Shown piece by piece: positions 57,857 through 64,000 of a stretch of DNA of 64,000 nt. Each line of letters starts with the position of its first letter. Position 1 is the stretch's first letter. The DNA comes from Psychrobacter piscatorii (GTDB lineage: Bacteria; Pseudomonadota; Gammaproteobacteria; Pseudomonadales; Moraxellaceae): positions 27,584-91,583 of the forward strand of contig NZ_CAJHAR010000014.1 of assembly GCF_904846415.1 (NCBI RefSeq). The letters are read 5' to 3'. The notes beneath the pieces were generated by a model, which had not been told where the DNA came from, made no database searches, and was given only the letters and a program-made list of their open reading frames with translations. The position numbers were made by a program, and so were the translations under genes.

Positions 57857-58786
57857 ATGCCCGAATTGCCAGAAGTAGAAACCACCAAGACTAGCCTTGC
57901 ACCATTGTTAGGACAACAGGTGATTGACATAAAAGTCTTTCAACCAAAGCTACGTTGGGCGATGCCAGATGACTTAAGTAGTCTGGTTGATTACACGTTA
58001 GATGGCGTTGAACGCCGAGCAAAATATCTTATTCTTAACTTTTTGCCCATAACGCCTAATGATAATGGTGCCACCGTAGCACCACTTAAGCTTTTGATCC
58101 ATTTAGGTATGTCAGGTAGTTTACAGCAGCACAGTTATGGCACTGACAAACGTAAACATGATCATCTAATAGTAGTATTTAGGGATTCTGAAAATGCAAA
58201 GTCTCAGCTACATTATTACGATCCAAGACGATTTGGCTCAGTATTATGGTATAAAGATTACGGTAGCAAATTACTGGACCACTTAGGCCCTGAGCCACTC
58301 TCAGAAGATTTTACCGCAGAGTATCTGTATAACGTTATTCAACGTAATAACTTATCCGATAAAGGTCATAATGATACAAGTTCGAATAAAAGCTCCACGA
58401 CCAAACGAGCACAGTCCATCGCACGAGCTATCAAATCTGTCATTATGGAACAAAAAGTCGTGGTAGGTGTCGGTAATATTTATGCGACGGAAAGCCTCTA
58501 TCTATCAGGTATTCACCCTGCTACCCCAGCCAATCAGCTATCACTTGAGCAGCTGATAGTTTTAGTTGATCATATTAAAGATATATTAAAAAAGGCTATC
58601 AAGCTTGGTGGCTCAACGCTACGAGATTTCACAGTAGCTAGTGGTCAAACCGGTTATTTTCAGCAAACCTTGAATGTCTATGGTAGACAAGGAGAGCGTT
58701 GTCCACACTGCGATACCATACTAGAGAATATCAAGCTCAACGGTAGAGCCAGTGTTTACTGTCCAAATTGTCAGCCGCTATCTTGA
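57857..58786 (+). CDS. mutM: Formamidopyrimidine-DNA glycosylase
   Basis: A 309-residue bifunctional glycosylase/AP lyase that removes 8-oxoguanine. The catalytic N-terminal Pro and Glu are in MPELPEVETTK. HLGMSGSL, GVGNIYATESL and the C-terminal zinc finger CPHCDTILENIKLNGRAS...CPNC are present. A Ser/Asn/Lys-rich insert (about 170-190) makes it roughly 35 residues longer than usual. It lies 55 nt after relA. Confidence 0.94.
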   Translation: MPELPEVETTKTSLAPLLGQQVIDIKVFQPKLRWAMPDDLSSLVDYTLDGVERRAKYLILNFLPITPNDNGATVAPLKLLIHLGMSGSLQQHSYGTDKRKHDHLIVVFRDSENAKSQLHYYDPRRFGSVLWYKDYGSKLLDHLGPEPLSEDFTAEYLYNVIQRNNLSDKGHNDTSSNKSSTTKRAQSIARAIKSVIMEQKVVVGVGNIYATESLYLSGIHPATPANQLSLEQLIVLVDHIKDILKKAIKLGGSTLRDFTVASGQTGYFQQTLNVYGRQGERCPHCDTILENIKLNGRASVYCPNCQPLS

Positions 58787-59074
58787 GTTTAACTATCAGT
58801 CATATGCAATGTTGTCTTAAATAAAGACAAGTCCGCCACTATCTCAAAATAAATACAATCTACTTTGATATATTTTTTACTCACATAATAATCTCCCATG
58901 TATTCTTGTTGCTTATTGGTCCACATCTTGCTTTAATAGTGCTAGCGCTTACACAAATAGTGCGCACTATTTATTCTTCTGTAATACTTACCTTACCTGT
59001 CGTTGCCGCGATATTCCTATGTGGAAACAGCAGCAGCCATTAATCATACTCATTGTGAATTTTAGGATATCGTT

Positions 59075-59515
59075 ATGACGGTTAAAGCCAAAAACAAACG
59101 CGCAGTTAAGCAGAAGTTGTTCCCTGTCTTTACTTCCTTAGCGTTAATGGCTGCTAGTATGCAACCTACTTTTGCAGCCATAGAAATAGACGAAACTGAC
59201 TTTGGCCCTTCGTATGAGACGATGGTAGTAGATACGATTGTTGGTAAACCATTACAACTGGTCAATGCTGTGGCTGGTACCGCCGCCTATATCGTGAGCC
59301 TGCCCTTCTCTCTTATCGGTGGAAATGCCGATCAAGCGCAGCAAAAATTATTTGTTGAGCCTTGGGATGCTATGGGAAGATGTTTAGGCTGTACAGTTGC
59401 AGAAGACAACTATTATAAATCACAAGTTATTAACAATAATACTGTACGTATTGTCGTTGACCAACCATCAGAGATTTTGATCAATACTAACGATTACGTG
59501 GTTGTCACGCCATAA
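59075..59515 (+). CDS. Small exported protein of unknown function
   Basis: The protein has 146 residues. A basic N-terminus and hydrophobic core end in PTFAA, a signal peptide. The mature part has a short hydrophobic segment (LVNAVAGTAAYIVSLPFSLIGG) followed by a Gln/Ala helix and RCLGCTV. The core (TIVGKPLQLVNAVAGTAAY) resembles a small-protein family found in Pseudomonas and Acinetobacter, annotated only as hypothetical. AGGA lies 8 nt before the ATG. Confidence 0.75.
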   Translation: MTVKAKNKRAVKQKLFPVFTSLALMAASMQPTFAAIEIDETDFGPSYETMVVDTIVGKPLQLVNAVAGTAAYIVSLPFSLIGGNADQAQQKLFVEPWDAMGRCLGCTVAEDNYYKSQVINNNTVRIVVDQPSEILINTNDYVVVTP

Positions 59516-59573
59516 GCGACTGTGTTTAATGGTTTTTAGCACAAATCAAAAACTATAACTTTATGAATAGACA

Positions 59574-59608
59574 ACAAAAAAGGCTAACTTTATGTTAGCC
59601 TTTTTTGT
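59574..59608. terminator. Bidirectional terminator between the exported protein and typA
   Basis: A 15-bp stem (59574-59588 with 59594-59608) with A6/T6 segments lies between convergent genes. Confidence 0.9.
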
Positions 59609-59634
59609 TACGTCATTTTAGTTAAACTAAAATA

Positions 59635-61485
59635 TTATGCATTTTTCTTACTACGGCCGTGACGCTTACGCTCACTTTCAGTCAGATAGCGTTTACGGAT
59701 ACGTACTGCTTTTGGTGTTACTTCAACTAGCTCGTCATCTTGAATAAATTCAAGCGCTTGCTCAAGCGTAAACTTAACTGCTGGCGTCAAAGTCAACGCT
59801 TCATCAGTACCACTAGCACGTACGTTAGTAAGCTGCTTACCGGTTGTTGGGTTAACCGTCATATCATCGTTACGAGAGTTAAGACCAATGATCATACCTT
59901 CATACACTTCAAGCTGTGGCTCAGCAAACAACTTACCACGTTTTTGTAGGTTAAACAGTGCAAAGCCTAGGCAAGTACCGTTTGCCATAGAAACCAATAC
60001 GCCGTTTGAACGACCACCCACATCACCGATCTTTTGTGGACCATAATGCGAGAAGCTTGACGTCATGATACCACTACCTGAGGTCAGTGTTAAAAACTCA
60101 GAACGGAAACCGATCAAACCACGAGCTGGTACTGTTGCTTCAATACGCATACGACCTTTGCCATCAAGCTCCATATTGGTCATTTCGCCTTTGCGTAGAC
60201 CAACCTGCTCCATGATAGAACCCTGATGCTCTTCTTCGATATCGAAGACAACATTTTCATACGGCTCTTGTAGCTTGCCATCAACTTCTTTTACGATAAC
60301 TTCTGGGCCTGAAACACCCATCTCGAAGCCTTCACGGCGCATGTTTTCAATAAGTACAGATAGATGAAGCTCACCACGACCTGATACTTTGAATTTATCT
60401 GGAGATTCAGTGTCTTCTACACGTAGTGCAACGTTATGAATCAATTCACGCTCAAGACGCTCACGAATATTACGTGACGTGACAAACTTACCATCACGAC
60501 CAGCAAATGGTGAATTATTGACTTGGAAATTCATTGATACGGTAGGCTGATCAACCGTTAATGCTGGTAATGCTTCAACATTATTAGGATCACAAATCGT
60601 ATCTGAGATATTAAGTGCATCGATACCCGTGATACAAACGATATCACCAGCCTGTGCATCTTCGACATCAATACGATCAAGGCCATGGTAGCCCATGATT
60701 TTTAGGATACGACCGTTACGTGTCTTACCATGCTTATCAATGACAGTAACTGGTGTATTAACTTTCACTTTACCGCGCTGGATACGACCAATACCGATAA
60801 CACCAACGAAGCTGTTGTAATCAAGGCTTGATATTTGCATACGGAATGGTGCGTCTGCATCAACTTGCGGCGCCTGTACAACATCAACGATAGTTTTAAA
60901 TAGTGGCGTCATGTCATCAGCTAAATCGTCTGCTTCCAAACCTGCAATACCATTTAACGCTGATGCATAAACCACTGGAAAATCAAGCTGCTCATCAGTT
61001 GCACCTAGATTATCGAACAAATCAAAAATTTGATCCATTACCCAATCAGGGCGTGAGCCAGGACGGTCAATTTTATTGATAACAACAATCGGCTTTAGAC
61101 CTTGTTCAAATGCTTTTTGCGTTACAAAACGAGTCTGAGGCATCGGACCATCAACAGCATCAACAACCAAAAGTACGCAATCAACCATTGACATTACACG
61201 CTCAACTTCACCACCGAAATCAGCGTGACCTGGGGTATCAACAATATTAATACGGTATTCAGTTTCTGAAGTCTGATCTGTCCAACGAATGGCTGTATTT
61301 TTAGCCAAAATAGTAATACCACGTTCTTGCTCAATATCACCTGAATCCATTGCACGTTCAGCAATGTTTGCACGATCGCCAAAAGTACCAGATTGATGTA
61401 ATAATTTATCAACCAAAGTTGTTTTACCGTGGTCAACGTGGGCAATAATTGCAATGTTACGCAGGTGTTTGATATCGTTCGCCAT
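59635..61485 (-). CDS. typA: Ribosome-associated GTPase TypA/BipA
   Basis: A 616-residue translational GTPase that helps 50S assembly and growth in the cold or under stress. [18 protein letters not shown] and [10 protein letters not shown] are intact; the EF-G-like domains and the BipA-specific C-terminus follow. The start is ATG 61485 ([10 protein letters not shown]), giving normal family length; the frame's ATG 61524 adds 13 atypical residues. No strong ribosome-binding site is seen. Confidence 0.96.
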   Translation of the reverse strand: MANDIKHLRNIAIIAHVDHGKTTLVDKLLHQSGTFGDRANIAERAMDSGDIEQERGITILAKNTAIRWTDQTSETEYRINIVDTPGHADFGGEVERVMSMVDCVLLVVDAVDGPMPQTRFVTQKAFEQGLKPIVVINKIDRPGSRPDWVMDQIFDLFDNLGATDEQLDFPVVYASALNGIAGLEADDLADDMTPLFKTIVDVVQAPQVDADAPFRMQISSLDYNSFVGVIGIGRIQRGKVKVNTPVTVIDKHGKTRNGRILKIMGYHGLDRIDVEDAQAGDIVCITGIDALNISDTICDPNNVEALPALTVDQPTVSMNFQVNNSPFAGRDGKFVTSRNIRERLERELIHNVALRVEDTESPDKFKVSGRGELHLSVLIENMRREGFEMGVSGPEVIVKEVDGKLQEPYENVVFDIEEEHQGSIMEQVGLRKGEMTNMELDGKGRMRIEATVPARGLIGFRSEFLTLTSGSGIMTSSFSHYGPQKIGDVGGRSNGVLVSMANGTCLGFALFNLQKRGKLFAEPQLEVYEGMIIGLNSRNDDMTVNPTTGKQLTNVRASGTDEALTLTPAVKFTLEQALEFIQDDELVEVTPKAVRIRKRYLTESERKRHGRSKKNA

Positions 61486-61833
61486 ATAAAATGCTCGTGT
61501 CGTCTTAAAAAAATGCAGTAGCAATAAGCGCCGCTGGATAAACTCTTATCATCAATCAGATAGATATTGAATTCTAGATGATACACAATAAATGCTATCG
61601 CTCAGAAAATCTCAATATAATCAAATATCTATGCCGATAAATTCATCGTACAGATAGCTATGCTAATGTACATTCTGTCAATTTACAGAATGTTTGGGTG
61701 GCTAGTATAACATTATTGATTCATAAATTTATGAAATAACTTACTTTTCTCAATACATAAATAGAAAAAGCCACCCAATTGGGTGGCTTTTTTTGTAACC
61801 ATATATCTAACTATACGATTAATTATCTAATAC
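61486..61833. other. Spacer between typA and the OmpA-family gene
   Basis: It contains the OmpA-gene terminator and a perfect 9-bp inverted repeat ACATTCTGT/ACAGAATGT (61670-61678, 61685-61693) about 190 nt upstream of typA, a possible operator. Confidence 0.4.
61765..61794 (-). terminator. Terminator after the OmpA-family gene
   Basis: An 11-bp stem (61766-61776 with 61781-61791) has a 4-nt AATT loop. T-rich sequence follows on either strand. Confidence 0.85.
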
Positions 61834-63138
61834 TTACTGAACAACCATATCTTTAGTTTGTTCAACAGTCATGGTTTTGTCACCAGTGATGATGGCATAA
61901 ACACGACGGTTCATAGCACGACCTTCTTCAGTATCGTTTGATGCGATTGGTTGGTCATAACCATAACCAACAGTTGATAGACGGTTTGGAGCAATACCGA
62001 ATTCGTTAGTTAGCATAGATTTAACAGCAACGGCACGAGCTTCAGATAGACGTTGGTTGTAACGTGCTGAAGGACCAGTTTTAGATGCATGGCCTTCTAC
62101 ACGAGCTGTAGAGTTTGGATACTCACGCATTTTTTCTGCTACTTTAGCGATTTCTGGCTTATATTGGTTTTTGATAGCTGATTTATCGTTATCAAAGAAT
62201 ACACGTAGTTCCATTTTCAGCTCATCAGTAATATCTACTGGTACTGGGCAACCGCGCTCATCAACCACTACATTCATTGGAGTGCCTGGGCATGCATCCA
62301 TGCTATCAGGTACGCCATCGCCGTCTGAATCAAGGTCAGCTTCAACAACAACTACTGGAGTGTTGTCAACCATTGGCTCTTCCATTGGCGGTACAGCTAC
62401 TGTAGGTGCTAAATGGCCACCAAGTACAACTTCTAGACCGGCCAAAGCCATGCCTTCCCACCAGTTATTATCAAAGTTATGAATGGCACGAGCTTCACCA
62501 CGTAGGCTTAGTGCATCGTTGATACGATACATAGCACCTAGACCTAGGTTACCGATGGTGTCTTTAGAGTTAGATACTTCAGTACCAGCTTCAACTACAC
62601 CTACAGAAGAGCCTTCAGCAGGACCATAAGTTTCTTGGTTTTCTACTTTGATCTTAGATTGACCAGCACCGATTAGTACATATGGCTTAAGTGCATTATC
62701 AGTGTAACCAGTAAACTCTTCAGTACCGATCAAGAAGTTACCAGAGATCATAGTTTGTTCGATATCGAAACGGTTAATACCTGCATCAGCAGAATCTTCA
62801 GAAGCTTCGCCGTTTGCATCAGATACACCATACTCTACTTGGAACTGAGTAGAAGGAGTCAGCTCGATACCTAAAGCTGCACCAGTGTATAGGCTGCTTT
62901 CTTTAGCTACGCCACCGTTAGGGTTACCACGAGTACCATCGCCAATAACGTTACCATCAGCATTGACGTACAAGTCTTTACCAGTAGTCAACACTTCACG
63001 CTGTTTATCAGACGTATCACCGAACTCTTCAGTCATGTGATAACCTAATAGTAACGGGCTGATAGTAACACCAGCGTTAGCTGCCATAGGCGCTGCTGTT
63101 ACAGCTACTAGAGCTAGAGCTATTTTATTCAATTTCAT
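61834..63138 (-). CDS. OmpA-family outer-membrane porin
   Basis: The protein has 434 residues. A signal peptide ends in APMAANAG. An N-terminal beta-barrel (about 23-245) is followed by a Pro/Val hinge, a calcium-binding type 3 repeat (DSDGDGVPDSMDACPGTP) and an OmpA peptidoglycan-binding domain (about 305-420; EGHASKTGPSARYNQRLSEARA). It links outer membrane to wall and is likely an abundant porin, as OmpA/Omp38 is in Acinetobacter. A strong GGAGGAAGTCC site precedes the ATG, in keeping with high expression. Confidence 0.92.
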   Translation of the reverse strand: MKLNKIALALVAVTAAPMAANAGVTISPLLLGYHMTEEFGDTSDKQREVLTTGKDLYVNADGNVIGDGTRGNPNGGVAKESSLYTGAALGIELTPSTQFQVEYGVSDANGEASEDSADAGINRFDIEQTMISGNFLIGTEEFTGYTDNALKPYVLIGAGQSKIKVENQETYGPAEGSSVGVVEAGTEVSNSKDTIGNLGLGAMYRINDALSLRGEARAIHNFDNNWWEGMALAGLEVVLGGHLAPTVAVPPMEEPMVDNTPVVVVEADLDSDGDGVPDSMDACPGTPMNVVVDERGCPVPVDITDELKMELRVFFDNDKSAIKNQYKPEIAKVAEKMREYPNSTARVEGHASKTGPSARYNQRLSEARAVAVKSMLTNEFGIAPNRLSTVGYGYDQPIASNDTEEGRAMNRRVYAIITGDKTMTVEQTKDMVVQ

Positions 63139-63880
63139 GGACTTCCTCCAAAGGATAATTTTAGTGATGCGTTAAGCAAAACCGATTCTCAAGACGCTCT
63201 AAATTAGACATCTTTTACACATTTTGAGTTACAAAGCGAAACTAATTAAGACGTAGCTTAGCGATTATTAATTCAGTTTACAACTTTTTTCGTTAGCGAG
63301 CTACACATTATTACACGATAATGTTGTAACTAAAACACAATAGCCATTCTAATTTACCTAGAACTAACACACCTTACGCTTTTTATCTTTTGTATGTCAG
63401 TTCACGATAGACAGTGGAACAAATATTGCCTATCACTTACACATATTTTATTACAATTAATTATTTTTCTCTATTGCTAATATGAATTATTCACTAATTG
63501 AAACATTTTTTGACACTAGACATATATTCTGTTTATATTACAATAGTCAACATTATTTCATATTAGAAATAATTTATAGATAAGTAATAATTTTGTATAT
63601 TGCCAACAAGCCAAAACACTAGTCTTTATCAAGTATTTCTCTTTACACAATGGGCCAGCTAGCTGTTGCAAATAAGCGCGATTATTTTATTTAGAAAATC
63701 TGAAGCTATAGGATGTAGCAACCTATGAAATCGCTTTATAAGACATCATCAAATTATCACAGATTACTAATAGTGTTTTTACCTGTATTTACTTCGGTGA
63801 AAGGAATAATTAATCATGGTAGGCTGATATTTCGAATCTTAGATTAACACACCAAGTGCAACGCTAATTAATACTTAGAT
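63139..63880. other. AT-rich region upstream of the OmpA-family gene, with a possible truncated gene
   Basis: No complete gene. An 8-bp inverted repeat ATTATTTC/GAAATAAT (63552-63573) is present. A short forward ORF with a signal-peptide-like start (63725-63847) stops within the first bases of the putative insertion-sequence end. Confidence 0.35.
63725..63847 (+). pseudogene. Possible 5' fragment of an exported-protein gene cut by the IS
   Basis: Forty codons begin MKSLYKTSSNYHRLLIVFLP, basic then hydrophobic like a signal peptide, with AGGA 11 nt upstream. The frame stops at TAA 63845-63847, within the likely IS terminus. It could equally be chance. Confidence 0.2.
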
Positions 63881-64000
63881 TCAACATTGAAGTGCAACGC
63901 ACCCGAAGCTAGATTTTACCTCAAGCGGTGTTCTAAACCCTAGCACCTTTCTTGGTCGATTATTTAAACTGTCTTCAATCGACTGAACTAAGTGCCTGCA
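63842..64000 (-). mobile_element. End of an IS30-family insertion sequence, partial
   Basis: The segment ends with the transposase tail (next entry) and about 40 nt of terminal sequence. AGTGCAACGC occurs twice (about 63855 and 63890), the outer copy probably within the terminal inverted repeat. The other end lies beyond the window, so target duplication cannot be checked. Confidence 0.65.
63881..64000 (-). CDS. IS30-family transposase, C-terminal 39 residues
   Basis: Translation of the reverse strand gives SIEDSLNNRPRKVLGFRTPL followed by EVKSSFGCVALQ and a stop at 63881-63883. The LNNRPRK-LGF-TP and VALQ endings are the C-terminal hallmark of IS30 transposases (DDE type). The catalytic part is outside the window. 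Confidence 0.8.
   Translation of the reverse strand, partial: CRHLVQSIEDSLNNRPRKVLGFRTPLEVKSSFGCVALQC

Noticed and set aside
58812..58830. Terminator after mutM
   Set aside because: The 7-bp stem TTGTCTT/AAGACAA has no T-run on either side.
1..64000. tRNA genes or CRISPR arrays
   Set aside because: Scanning spacers showed no tRNA-like T-loop context and no regularly spaced direct repeats.

Overview
The window reads as a chromosomal segment of a Moraxellaceae gammaproteobacterium, most likely Psychrobacter. The basis is the look of the core proteins (PolA, IleS, RelA, GacS, RlmD, a 434-residue OmpA-type porin), moderate G+C coding sequence separated by AT-rich spacers, and gene neighbourhoods shared with Acinetobacter and Pseudomonas (gacS opposite cysM, then rlmD and relA). 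The species cannot be settled from the sequence alone. I saw no tRNA, rRNA, CRISPR array or prophage. The only mobile element is the 3' end of an IS30-type transposase running off the right edge.

Region by region. 1-4.5 kb: a partial exported DUF3298-like protein, release factor 3, a lipoprotein of unknown function and the peroxide-detoxifying Ohr. 4.6-10.1 kb: DNA polymerase I, a membrane protein broken by an in-frame amber codon, a small acidic protein and a BPSS1780-like membrane protein. 10.2-14.6 kb: ferrochelatase, the metX-metW pair and an exported Sel1-repeat protein. 14.8-15.9 kb: an AT-rich orphan HNH nuclease that looks acquired. 16-21 kb: tRNA hydroxylase TrhO, then serA divergent from a probable D-2-hydroxyglutarate dehydrogenase, then a BLUF photoreceptor with a C-terminal membrane anchor. 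21.5-31 kb: a GNAT-nitrilase fusion, a membrane-anchored thioredoxin-like protein, ileS-lspA, a cold-shock/DUF1294 fusion, a small lipoprotein, fkpB and an aldo/keto reductase. 31-36.5 kb: an acyltransferase, HflX, an LrgA/LrgB pair and a lytic transglycosylase. 36.6-38.7 kb: the rpsB-tsf operon with structured RNA in its leader and spacer.

39.1-43.6 kb holds the most unusual unit. It is a compact five-gene operon: a periplasmic solute-binding lipoprotein, a membrane-bound CheA-like kinase (Hpt plus CheA-type ATPase, but no CheW-like domain), a single-domain CheY-like regulator, and two tandem CheX-type phosphatases. There is no permease, chemoreceptor, CheW, CheR/CheB or flagellar gene nearby. 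It looks like a self-contained phosphorelay that senses a small solute and has taken over chemotaxis parts.

43.9-64 kb: a Bcr/CflA efflux pump, a lipoprotein, a crotonase-family enzyme and the GacS hybrid kinase; then a forward block cysM, PolB-like 3'-5' exonuclease, rlmD, relA, mutM and a small exported protein; then typA and the OmpA-family porin on the reverse strand; and finally the IS30 fragment. Intrinsic terminators are frequent and strong, and between convergent genes they are usually bidirectional. Several genes use TTG starts behind good ribosome-binding sites.
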